Assembly: GCA_023146365.1 (NCBI GenBank)
Contig: JAGLCE010000037.1
Span: 1-37,510, forward strand
Direction of reading: 5' to 3'
Origin: Endozoicomonadaceae bacterium
GTDB lineage: Bacteria; Pseudomonadota; Gammaproteobacteria; Pseudomonadales; Endozoicomonadaceae
DNA length: 37,510 nt
Shown: piece by piece, positions 1 through 7,039 of the stretch
Layout of the letters: every line of letters starts with the position of its first letter
Position numbering within the stretch: the first letter of the stretch is position 1
Translations under genes and position numbers: made by a program
Notes under the pieces: model-generated
What the model was told of the DNA's origin: nothing
Database searches by the model: none
The model's input: only the letters and a program-made list of their open reading frames with translations

Positions 1-450
1 ACCACAAAGTATCCCATTGATTGGAATACTCACAGCGGCTGGAAAATGGATTTAGTAGTGCAAACACCAGGATCTGGTTGGGTGAATAATGGGTTGAGGT
101 CTTGGCCGAAAGGGTCAAGTTTTGCTCAAAATCATGGCGAGCGATTGGTTACTCAGTCGAATTTTATTGCTGGCCAGGTCACTTTCCAAACATTAATACC
201 TGGAGAGAAGGAATGTTCAGTGGGTAGATACACATGGAACATGAACGTTGATGCATACTCTGGCGCTGGACTGAATGCCTCATCAGGAATCAGAAATAAT
301 GGTATCTCACTGGACACTCCTTTAGTTGTTCCTTGCGGTGATGGACAATGTGATCTGATGAGTGATGATTCTGGATTTATCTATAAGTCTCCTAGTCCGC
401 TTCCCGTAAATGAAAAGAAAAGGAAGCGATTACTATGGCGTCACATCTGA
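1..450 (+). CDS. pilY1: PilY1-like type IV pilus assembly protein, C-terminal fragment (5' end outside window)
   Basis: The reading frame is open from base 1 and ends at a TGA at 448-450, so only the last ~149 residues are visible. The segment around residues 45-95, with GQVTFQTLIPGEKECSVG followed by a W-x-M-x-V-D-A-Y-S-G pattern, resembles the end of the PilY1 beta-propeller (typically 'FTTLIP..DPCSFGG..W.MELDA.SG'). The extreme C-terminus is basic and ends in RLLWRHI, like the 'RRxSWREL' tail of PilY1 proteins. PilY1 is a secreted or pilus-tip protein that supports pilus biogenesis and adhesion. Its usual neighbours are minor pilins, but here the gene is followed directly by repeat debris. 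I am fairly confident of the family from pattern memory. I cannot tell whether the gene is intact upstream. Confidence 0.72.
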   Translation, partial: TTKYPIDWNTHSGWKMDLVVQTPGSGWVNNGLRSWPKGSSFAQNHGERLVTQSNFIAGQVTFQTLIPGEKECSVGRYTWNMNVDAYSGAGLNASSGIRNNGISLDTPLVVPCGDGQCDLMSDDSGFIYKSPSPLPVNEKKRKRLLWRHI

Positions 451-455
451 TATAG

Positions 456-496
456 CTGAATCCGTAACTTCTTGAACTTGCACAGTTCCCGCAATT
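456..496. repeat. Repeat fragment shared with the right edge of the window
   Basis: The segment starting CTGAATCCGTAACTT and running into TTGCACAGTTCCCG recurs with a few differences at 37467-37510. It starts a few bases after the pilY1-like stop codon. It is probably an end fragment of an insertion sequence or a dispersed repeat; the parent element is not identifiable from this window. Confidence 0.6.
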
Positions 497-833
497 AAGA
501 ACACTGAGAGAGTCTCAGGATTCAACTTTTAACTGAGAATTGTCCGTCATTTATTTAAAAACATATAAACATTACCGACAGGTTGCGAAGCACGGTTTGC
601 CGACCATCAGATAACCGCACATCAGCAAGCACAAGGCACTGTCCTACGGCCACACTGAAAAGGTTGAGAAACGACTTAAAACTGAAAATACAGACTGAAA
701 CAGCCGATCCTCCCCCACAACAATCGATGATAAGAATTTATAAAAAGCACCATAAAGCATTTAAGTTCTTATATTATACAATCATATATTTGGATATTTA
801 CTATTCAATACCTTAATCATTGATAACAAATCT
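497..833. other. Gene-poor stretch between the pilY1 fragment and greB
   Basis: No convincing gene is seen. A 77-codon open frame at 583-816 has no ribosome binding site and a composition that changes halfway: G+C-rich up to about 720, then very A+T-rich. It looks like decayed or junction sequence rather than a gene. The A+T-rich end (about 725-833) lies just downstream of the greB stop codon. Confidence 0.4.
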
Positions 834-1337
834 TCAACTTTTCTCATAAGAAACGTTAATTACACAATAATAATGTTCGTTGTTCTCGACCTCAATAAGT
901 AGGCTGTCGCCCACCGTTTTACCTATCAATGCGCAACCTAGGGGTGAATCCATGCTCAGCAATCCGTTTTTGAGATCAAACTCATCGGGACCAACAATAC
1001 GCCAAGTAGTTTCATTGCCTTCTTCATCTTCAACCGTTACCCATGCGCCAAAATAGACACACATAGTATTCTCAGGCAATGTAGAGACAATTGTCAGTTG
1101 ATCCAGTCGCATTCTCAGGAATCGAACACGACTATCTATCTGGCGCAACATTTTTTTGCCATAGATATACTCTGCATTCTCGGACCGATCACCCTGCGCC
1201 GCCGCTTCTGAAACAGCCTGTGTGACTTGCGGACGTTGGGTTCGCCAAAGATCATCCAGTTCCTCTTTGAGTGACGAATGTCCTTCAGGGGTAATATAAA
1301 AGGAACCAGGCTTACGGGGAGGGCGGTATCGCGACAT
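834..1337 (-). CDS. greB: Transcription elongation factor GreB
   Basis: This 167-residue protein has the normal GreB length. GreB binds the secondary channel of RNA polymerase and stimulates cleavage of backtracked RNA. The N-terminal coiled coil (about residues 10-80) carries the catalytic acidic tip in the motif GDRSENAEYIYGKK at 49-62; the -YIYGKK- continuation is typical of GreB rather than GreA. The C-terminal FKBP-like domain (about 85-165) includes the conserved WRIVGPDEFD and SPLGCALIGK stretches. The ATG start gives the expected MSRYRPP N-terminus, although no strong Shine-Dalgarno is visible. It lies downstream of the DAHP synthase gene on the same strand, but a terminator-like hairpin separates the two, so it is probably transcribed independently. 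Confidence 0.95.
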   Translation of the reverse strand: MSRYRPPRKPGSFYITPEGHSSLKEELDDLWRTQRPQVTQAVSEAAAQGDRSENAEYIYGKKMLRQIDSRVRFLRMRLDQLTIVSTLPENTMCVYFGAWVTVEDEEGNETTWRIVGPDEFDLKNGLLSMDSPLGCALIGKTVGDSLLIEVENNEHYYCVINVSYEKS

Positions 1338-1454
1338 GGGTGTGTTACGTATCCTTGTCTACTGATGAAATATCACGCCTAAATCGCTATCTTCTGATCG
1401 AAACCATCACGCAGATAGCGTTGACTAACGGTGCTGAATGGTTCACGCCCCAAT

Positions 1455-1480
1455 AAAAAGGGCAAGTATCGCCTGCCCCT
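1455..1480 (-). terminator. Rho-independent terminator after the DAHP synthase gene
   Basis: Read on the minus strand, GGGCA and TGCCC form a short G+C-rich stem that is followed directly by TTTTT. It lies 28 bases past the stop codon of the aroF-like gene and before greB. Confidence 0.6.
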
Positions 1481-1507
1481 TGAATAGCGTATAGTTTAAA
1501 ACGACTT

Positions 1508-2593
1508 TTACAGATAACCCTGTCGTTTCCTTTGCGGTAAAACATCCTGCAGCTTGTCAGCCATTTTAGTGATAGTCTCTTCCGTTGTACGCCAGTCGAT
1601 ACACGCATCGGTCACAGAAACACCGTATTTCAATTCACTCAGGTCACTCGTAATCGATTGGCTACCCCAAGCAAGATTGCTCTCTATCATCAGAGAGGTA
1701 ATAGAGAAGTTACCTTCAATAATCTGGTTGGTCACATTCTCCATCACCAGCGACTGAATGCTTGGATCTTTATCAGAGTTTACATGGCTACAGTCGATCA
1801 TGATGTTAGGTCTGATGCCCGCTTTCTGAAGTGCCTGCTCACACAGAGCCACACTGACAGAATCATAATTTGGCTTACCATTGCCACCTCGAAGCACAAC
1901 ATGACCGTACTGATTACCTTTAGTCTGTGTGGTGGCCAATTGCCCCTTTCGGGTGAGCCCCAGAAAACGGTGTGGAATGGCTGCTGATTGCAACGCATTG
2001 ATAGCGACTGCCAAGTCACCATCTATGCCATTTTTGAAGCCGACAACCGATGAAAGGCCACTGGCCATTTCTCGGTGAGTCTGCGATTCCGTCGTACGAG
2101 CGCCAATGGCAGACCATGAAATCAGATCCTGCAGGTACTGGGAAGAGATCGAGTCGAATGCTTCTGTCGCTGTCGGAAGTCCCATTTCAGCAATATCCAT
2201 TAGCAGACGACGACCAATGTAAAGCCCTTCTTCTATTTTAAAGGAGTTATTCAGGTAAGGATCATTGATCAGTCCTTTCCAGCCGGTCGTTGTCCGTGGC
2301 TTCTCAAAATAGACACGCATGACCAAGTACAACGAATCTGAAACGCTTTCGGCCAGTTTTGTCAGCTTTTCTGCATATTCTCGTGCTGCATCGACATCAT
2401 GAACAGAGCAGGGACCCACCACAAGAAACAGACGCTTGTCTTCTCCTTTCAGGATGTCACGTATCGTTTGTCGTCCCTGAAAAACCGTCTCCCGTGCTGT
2501 ATCGCTCAGCTGAATTTCTGCTTTGATCTGTTCCGGCGAGGCAATGATTTCCTGGGATACAATATTAAGATCGTCTATCGGTAACTGTGCCAT
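1508..2593 (-). CDS. aroF: Class I 3-deoxy-7-phosphoheptulonate (DAHP) synthase, AroF-like
   Basis: This is the first enzyme of the shikimate pathway, condensing phosphoenolpyruvate and erythrose 4-phosphate. The 361-residue protein is of usual class I length. Visible motifs are GPCSVHD near residue 60 (metal-binding Cys), the substrate-binding KPRTTTGWKGLINDP segment near 98, SAIGARTTESQTHRE, the metal-ligand region IDCSH, and YGVSVTDACIDW. The SWSAIGARTTESQTHREMASGLS block and the VSVTDACI ending resemble the tyrosine-sensitive AroF branch more than AroG or AroH; the actual feedback ligand cannot be read from sequence alone. An upstream in-frame GTG at 2605 is possible, but AAGGA lies in front of the ATG at 2593, which is preferred. 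Confidence 0.93.
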   Translation of the reverse strand: MAQLPIDDLNIVSQEIIASPEQIKAEIQLSDTARETVFQGRQTIRDILKGEDKRLFLVVGPCSVHDVDAAREYAEKLTKLAESVSDSLYLVMRVYFEKPRTTTGWKGLINDPYLNNSFKIEEGLYIGRRLLMDIAEMGLPTATEAFDSISSQYLQDLISWSAIGARTTESQTHREMASGLSSVVGFKNGIDGDLAVAINALQSAAIPHRFLGLTRKGQLATTQTKGNQYGHVVLRGGNGKPNYDSVSVALCEQALQKAGIRPNIMIDCSHVNSDKDPSIQSLVMENVTNQIIEGNFSITSLMIESNLAWGSQSITSDLSELKYGVSVTDACIDWRTTEETITKMADKLQDVLPQRKRQGYL

Positions 2594-2985
2594 AGTGTCC
2601 TTCACTTCCGTCCATGCATAGTGGAATAATCATACTATATGGATTCCCTTAACCTTAATTACGCAGAACCCATCAACGAGGATAATTCAATCTATCTGTG
2701 TTTTTCAAGCCGTTGTCCGTGTTCAGTCCCTACGAGACCAATTTAGACGACCTGTCGCCGATAATAACTCATCGCCATTTCTAATCCAACACCATCGTGA
2801 GCCCAATAATCGATGTAATGCTATTGCTGACAGATTTCAGTGACATCATTATTTTTCGGTCGGGGAGGGTGGTTTTGGCAATATGTCTATTTGATCACGA
2901 TAGATGGGTAGATTTTCCTCCTCTAGCAGTGCCACCACATTCACAGAATGACTAGTTAACCCTTTAAAATACCGATTACCTCATC
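2594..2985. other. Intergenic region between the divergent aroF-like and kfrA-like genes
   Basis: No gene is seen. It must hold the promoter of the aroF-like gene on the minus strand. An A+T-rich stretch at about 2620-2665 is the likely place, but I see no strong consensus. The sequence TACCGATTACC at about 2970-2980 resembles a degenerate half-site of the palindromes that follow. Confidence 0.4.
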
Positions 2986-3017
2986 AAAGTACCGGTAATT
3001 AATATTACCGGTACTTT
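2986..3017. promoter_or_regulatory. 32-bp palindrome upstream of the kfrA-like gene (candidate operator 1)
   Basis: The arm AAAGTACCGGTAAT (2986-2999) is repeated exactly as its inverse complement at 3004-3017, with a 4-base spacer TAAT. The core TACCGGTA is itself a palindrome. It lies about 70 bp before the kfrA-like start. KfrA-type proteins are known to bind inverted repeats in their own promoters, so autoregulation is the likely role (inference). Confidence 0.75.
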
Positions 3018-3043
3018 ATTTAGCTTGAAGATCAAATAACAAT

Positions 3044-3081
3044 ACCTATAATACCAGTATTACAATACTGGTATTATAGGT
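3044..3081. promoter_or_regulatory. 38-bp palindrome overlapping the kfrA-like translation initiation region (candidate operator 2)
   Basis: An 18-base arm from ACCTATAATACC at 3044-3061 is repeated exactly as its inverse complement at 3064-3081, with only AC between. The right arm ends 7 bases before the ATG at 3089, where a Shine-Dalgarno would sit, and none is visible. The element could be a protein-binding operator, an mRNA hairpin that hides the start site, or both. Each arm contains TATAAT, so a -10 box may lie within it. Confidence 0.75.
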
Positions 3082-3088
3082 TCAAATT

Positions 3089-4195
3089 ATGTCTCCAAAT
3101 AAGGATGCAGTACGTAAAACCAAGGTTTTTAATGCTTTGGATGCCATGAAAGAGGAAGGGGATAAAATCACGGCACAAAAATTAGCTACGCTCGTCAATA
3201 TGGGTAAGCAAACGGTGCTCCCGTTTTATCGTGAATGGCAAGAGCTCGACGTTCTGGGAGACAGTGAAGGCATAGAGCTATCCGCCGAATTATTACAAGC
3301 GCTCAAGAGGGAGCTGACAAAAGACAAGTTCAGGCAGTCCGAGCGACAAATAGAGCTAGAAGAGCGCATCGAGGATCAACGAACAAGCTTTGATAAAACC
3401 ATCACTAAACGAGAGCAGGAGATAAAATCGTTGTCTGTCGAAAGGGAAGCGCTAGAGTGTCAAAATGAGCAGTTCAATACAGAAAACCTCGAACTACAAT
3501 CACAAACTGCTGAGCAGCTGTCGGCAATCAAAGTGCTGGAATCACAGTACACCCTTGCAGAGACGCAGCTGAAAACAGCAGAGCTGAAACTTCAAGCGAG
3601 CGAAAATAGTAAGGAAAAAGCACTTCAAGAGCAGGAGAAAAGGCTCAACAACGCCAACCAGACACTATTGGACCATTGGCTTGCTGTTGTCGACACGGAG
3701 AAGCGAGAAAAAATCAGGTTACAAAAGCTATTCGATGGCGAGCGTGAAAAGAGATTTCAGATAGAGCGTCAACTCAGCGAGACAAGAGCTACTATCAACC
3801 AGCTAAATAGTACACTTGAAAAAGTGAATAGCGAATATGAGATAATGCAAAAACGGGTTCAACAGCTAGTAGAAGGCCCTGCAGCCATAACCGAGACCCT
3901 GTCACTCATGCTCGGCAACCCGAAAGACCTTACGAAATTCATAAGAGATCTACAAGACGACGTGAAATTACTGGAGTCAGTGCACGTTAAAAACAAGCTA
4001 TTAACAACATCATTGGAAGATGCCAATAAAAAACTGGCTACCTTTGTAAAAATTTCATTATCAAATAAGCAGTTAGAAAAAGAGATAATCAGGTTGCAAG
4101 CATATACTGACGGCCTTCAAGCTGCCACAAAAGAAAAAACATTTAACACAAAAGAAAAAGATCTGACATACGATGATAAAGAAACCGGCATTTGA
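3089..4195 (+). CDS. KfrA-like DNA-binding coiled-coil protein
   Basis: The 368-residue protein has an N-terminal helical DNA-binding region (about 8-80) with the pattern typical of the KfrA N-terminal domain: KVFNALDAM, KITAQKLATLVNMGKQTVLPFYREW. A long, highly charged alpha-helical coiled coil follows (about 85-265, and again about 305-350), rich in E, K, Q and L. KfrA of broad-host-range plasmids is an autoregulator whose tail multimerises and may support plasmid stability; chromosomal relatives exist with unknown roles. The gene sits 7 bp after a 38-bp palindrome and 27 bases beyond another palindrome's neighbourhood, consistent with autoregulation. It converges on a MarR-like gene with only 9 bp between the stop codons. 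Whether it marks an old plasmid integration is open. Confidence 0.8.
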   Translation: MSPNKDAVRKTKVFNALDAMKEEGDKITAQKLATLVNMGKQTVLPFYREWQELDVLGDSEGIELSAELLQALKRELTKDKFRQSERQIELEERIEDQRTSFDKTITKREQEIKSLSVEREALECQNEQFNTENLELQSQTAEQLSAIKVLESQYTLAETQLKTAELKLQASENSKEKALQEQEKRLNNANQTLLDHWLAVVDTEKREKIRLQKLFDGEREKRFQIERQLSETRATINQLNSTLEKVNSEYEIMQKRVQQLVEGPAAITETLSLMLGNPKDLTKFIRDLQDDVKLLESVHVKNKLLTTSLEDANKKLATFVKISLSNKQLEKEIIRLQAYTDGLQAATKEKTFNTKEKDLTYDDKETGI

Positions 4196-4204
4196 ATGGC
4201 CAAA

Positions 4205-4534
4205 TTACCTAATAGTACGAAGTTTAAGCTTTAATTTTTCGATCAGCTTTTTGCCTTTCGCGCTCAAGAAGAGCCGGAAATAACGAGCATCATCTTCGTG
4301 CCGTTTCTTTTTAAGCAGGCCAAGCCCTAGGCGGTCACGGCGACCTTCGCCCAAGCGTTTGACGCTGACCGCAATATCGCTAGGCGTTCCACAATCCAGC
4401 TTTTCATCGTAGACAAGGTCAGTGATCGTTTCTCCGGGGTTCTGAGCAACCACCAAGAGAATCTGCCACTGAATAATGGTCAGATGAGGATCTTGAAGCA
4501 AGGAGGTCAATTTGATTAGGCCGTTAAGGGTCAT
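4205..4534 (-). CDS. Small MarR-like winged-helix regulator
   Basis: The 109-residue protein has the layout of a minimal winged helix. A first helix pair is followed by TIIQWQILLVVAQNPGETIT (helix 2), a predicted recognition helix around SDIAVSVKRLGEGRRDRLGL, a charged wing with LLKKKRHEDDARYFRLFLS, and the closing helix AKGKKLIEKLKLKL, as at the end of MarR domains. It lacks the longer dimerisation helices of full-size MarR proteins (about 140-150 residues). On the minus strand AAAGGAT lies 10-14 bases before the ATG, and a TACCATGGTA palindrome is just upstream. Ligand and targets are unknown. It converges with the kfrA-like gene. Confidence 0.65.
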   Translation of the reverse strand: MTLNGLIKLTSLLQDPHLTIIQWQILLVVAQNPGETITDLVYDEKLDCGTPSDIAVSVKRLGEGRRDRLGLGLLKKKRHEDDARYFRLFLSAKGKKLIEKLKLKLRTIR

Positions 4535-4562
4535 TATTCGTTTTATCCTTTTGGTTATCCAT

Positions 4563-4572
4563 TACCATGGTA
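4563..4572. promoter_or_regulatory. TACCATGGTA palindrome upstream of the MarR-like gene
   Basis: A perfect 10-bp palindrome lies 28 bp upstream of the MarR-like start codon, where an autoregulatory operator would be expected. It shares the TACC/GGTA half-sites seen in the palindromes before the kfrA-like gene, so either regulator could bind it (inference). Confidence 0.4.
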
Positions 4573-5239
4573 CATTTACTGTGTCGCTTAAGTCGATAGA
4601 AAAGCGTCTAAAACAGCTAAGTTGAGCTTACTCAATCATTTTCCCCGTAAAAGTCTGCCAGCAAACATAGTAGCCAGATATTGATATAAATGTAAATAAC
4701 CCATAACCGTTACTATTAATTATGCGCATAATCTATATTATGTTAAATAGCAGCCGTTAGTCTCTGATATAGAAAAGCCACACTGATTTCGCTGACATTG
4801 GCCTGAACTGATCCAGTACTCCCCCCCCCCAACACGGCTCTCAATGTCTGGATTGGAAGTATTTTATTGCTCATTCGAGACCTCAGCATAACCAAACAAA
4901 GCCTACCATATTCTGGTAAAATATCGGCATGCAAAAATCCTTCACAACACAGCCCAAGCTCTTCGTCTCAGCCACTGACCTAAATCATCCAATGCTTCGT
5001 AGTCTACGCCTCTAACACAGTCGCCTCAGCTATCGTCCTCTGCTAATTTTGTTGCGAGCCTTGTTACTTGGAACATGGCATCGCTTGTCCGATGTGCAGT
5101 TGGCTCAGTGCTTATATTGATACCTATTGTTTCGCAAATTTTGTCATTTTGAATTCAGTCGAGACATTCCGACATCAGTCTGATCTAATTCGATTCCAAG
5201 CAAAAAAGCCCTCTCTCCACCGTTTATGGAGTACCTCAG
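4573..5239. other. Gene-poor region with a C10 homopolymer
   Basis: No supported gene is seen. A run of ten C lies at 4821-4830. It falls inside a 63-codon minus-strand open frame (4743-4934) that has no recognisable domain. Other short frames (for example 5068-5265) have no ribosome binding site and run into the DUF418 gene. The promoter of the DUF418 gene should lie near the right end; GGAG at 5228-5231 is its likely Shine-Dalgarno. Confidence 0.4.
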
Positions 5240-6481
5240 ATGAAAAACCGCATTATTGCGATTGACGTTTTGCGTGGTTTTGCGCTTTTGGGCATTTTGT
5301 TGATGAATATCATGAGCTTTTCTATGCCAGATATCGCCTATTTAAATCCAACGACTTATGGTGGTGACGATATTTGGAATCGGTTTGTCTATTGCGTAAC
5401 GCATCTGATAGCAGATCAGAAGTTTATGGCGTTGTTTTCGATGCTTTTTGGAGCAAGCGTGATACTGCTAGCCAACAGTCTATCAACTAATCAGAAAAAC
5501 CCAGCTAAGGCTCACTATATTCGTAATATGTGGTTGTTCATTATCGGACTGATTCATGCAACGTTGATTTGGGACGGCGATATTTTGATGATCTACGCTG
5601 TTTCGTCATTTATGCTTTATTTTTTCCGCAACGTGGCCCCAAAATGGCAACTGCTACTGGGCTTGACGATCTATCTATTACCCTCGCTACTCAATTTAAG
5701 CATTCAGTACATCTTGCATGAGCTTGATACCACCAGCCGTCAAGCGTTAATAGCCTACTGGCAACCTTCTCAAAAGGAGATCGAATATGAGTTGGCTCAC
5801 TTTCGCGGGGGGTATGCGAAACAGGTCGCTTATCGGTGGCAAACAGGGTATGCGTTAGCCCTTAGCGAGGGGAAGAACTTGCTTAACCTCTCATTTCTCG
5901 TGGATTTATTCGCTCGTGCATTCGGCATGATGCTGGCTGGTATGGCGCTTTACTCATGGGGAATTTTGACCGCCCAGCGAAGTGATAATTTTTATCGACG
6001 AATGCTAATCATCGGCTTTTCACTAGGCATTCCGCTCGCATTGCTTGGCTTAGGCTTGTCTATTTTATATGAATGGCAATGGCAATACGTCCTTTTCTTG
6101 GAACGCATCCCGAACCATCTGGCCACACCTTTCATTGCTAGCGGCTATATCGCCCTCATCATGCTATGGAGTCGCCGTCCCATTTGGCTCTTTCTACGTG
6201 AACCTCTTGCTGCTGTCGGACGCACCGCTCTCACCAACTATATCGGACAATCGCTCATCGCCACATTCATTTTCTACGGCTTCGGGCTAGGCTTATACGG
6301 ACATGTCGATCGCATCACTCAACTCTCCGTTATCTTCGCCATTTGGGTCATCCAACTTTTTGTGGCATCTTGGTGGCTCTCCCATTTCCACTACGGCCCG
6401 CTCGAATGGCTCTTACGTGTGCTGACCTATCTAGAGTGGCAACCGATACGGCGTGGATATCAAGCAATCCACAGCGAATAA
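5240..6481 (+). CDS. DUF418 (YeiB-like) multi-pass membrane protein
   Basis: The 413-residue protein begins with the DUF418/heparan-acetyltransferase-like opening RIIAIDVLRGFALLGILLMNI and has about ten hydrophobic segments spread to residue ~385. The MALFSMLFGASVILL stretch (about 73-88) and the C-terminal block TALTNYIGQSLIATFIFYGFG plus FHYGPLEWLLRVLTYLEWQPIRR are the hallmark motifs of the DUF418 domain. It acts in the cytoplasmic membrane. The precise function of the family is not established, although relatives are suspected to move acyl groups across the membrane. GGAG lies 8 bp before the ATG. The gene is followed by the liuR regulatory region on the same strand but is probably a separate unit. 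Confidence 0.88.
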   Translation: MKNRIIAIDVLRGFALLGILLMNIMSFSMPDIAYLNPTTYGGDDIWNRFVYCVTHLIADQKFMALFSMLFGASVILLANSLSTNQKNPAKAHYIRNMWLFIIGLIHATLIWDGDILMIYAVSSFMLYFFRNVAPKWQLLLGLTIYLLPSLLNLSIQYILHELDTTSRQALIAYWQPSQKEIEYELAHFRGGYAKQVAYRWQTGYALALSEGKNLLNLSFLVDLFARAFGMMLAGMALYSWGILTAQRSDNFYRRMLIIGFSLGIPLALLGLGLSILYEWQWQYVLFLERIPNHLATPFIASGYIALIMLWSRRPIWLFLREPLAAVGRTALTNYIGQSLIATFIFYGFGLGLYGHVDRITQLSVIFAIWVIQLFVASWWLSHFHYGPLEWLLRVLTYLEWQPIRRGYQAIHSE

Positions 6482-6518
6482 AATGGATCTCCTGCGATCT
6501 TATCAACTGCATTATCGG

Positions 6519-6547
6519 TTTACGTTAACGTAAAGGATAGTTAATAT
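6519..6547 (+). promoter_or_regulatory. liu operon promoter with palindromic LiuR operator
   Basis: A perfect 16-bp palindrome TTTACGTTAACGTAAA lies at 6519-6534. It overlaps a possible -35 box (TTTACG, 6519-6524); a possible -10 (TAATAT) follows at 6542-6547 after 17 bp. Palindromes of this type are known as LiuR sites in gammaproteobacteria, so binding by the MerR-type protein encoded 46 bp downstream of the -10 is likely. The exact box assignment is by eye. Confidence 0.65.
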
Positions 6548-6592
6548 GATTAACCTCTTAAACGCTCTACACATTGGTCTTGTTTTACGCTT

Positions 6593-6994
6593 ATGAGCCA
6601 AACCTACACCATCTCTGAGCTAGCCAGAGAATTTGATATAACCACCAGAGCCATCCGTTTTTACGAAGAGCATGGACTCCTATTCCCTGAACGTCAGAGG
6701 CAGAGCCGCGTTTACTCGCAGGGTGACAAGGTTCGTCTTAAACTGGTTCTCAGAGGCAAACGATTGGGCTTCAGTCTGGATGAATCCAAAGAGCTGTTTA
6801 AACTCTACGATCCACAAAACGGCAATGAGAAGCAACTGTTCACGATGCTGAATAAAATTGCAGTGCATCGCAGTGCGCTGGAGCAGCAACGTCATGACAT
6901 TCAGATCATGCAGCATGAACTGGATGATGCGGAACAACACTGCCGCGAGGCATTGAAACAGTCGGTCGAAAAGACAGCAGGATCTGAACAATAA
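6593..6994 (+). CDS. liuR: MerR-family regulator of leucine degradation, LiuR
   Basis: The 133-residue protein has the MerR helix-turn-helix and wing at the N-terminus (TISELAREFDITTRAIRFYE, then RVYSQGDKVRLKLVLRGKRLGFSLDE), followed by a dimerisation coiled coil (about 80-125) ending in a short variable tail. No metal-binding cysteine pattern is present, in line with an acyl-CoA-responsive MerR protein. It is the first gene of the liu cluster, 45 bp before liuA, and a palindromic operator lies in its own promoter. In studied relatives LiuR controls branched-chain acyl-CoA degradation genes. No strong Shine-Dalgarno is visible before the ATG. Confidence 0.88.
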   Translation: MSQTYTISELAREFDITTRAIRFYEEHGLLFPERQRQSRVYSQGDKVRLKLVLRGKRLGFSLDESKELFKLYDPQNGNEKQLFTMLNKIAVHRSALEQQRHDIQIMQHELDDAEQHCREALKQSVEKTAGSEQ

Positions 6995-7039
6995 AAGCAG
7001 CCACTATTTAAGTGGTCAACATTTACAGCAGGAGTCGTC

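Noticed and set aside
583..816. 77-codon frame before greB
   Set aside because: Composition changes abruptly within it and no start signals are present; likely junction or decayed sequence.
4743..4934. 63-codon minus-strand frame containing the C10 run
   Set aside because: No ribosome binding site, no family recognised; kept only as a note on the homopolymer.
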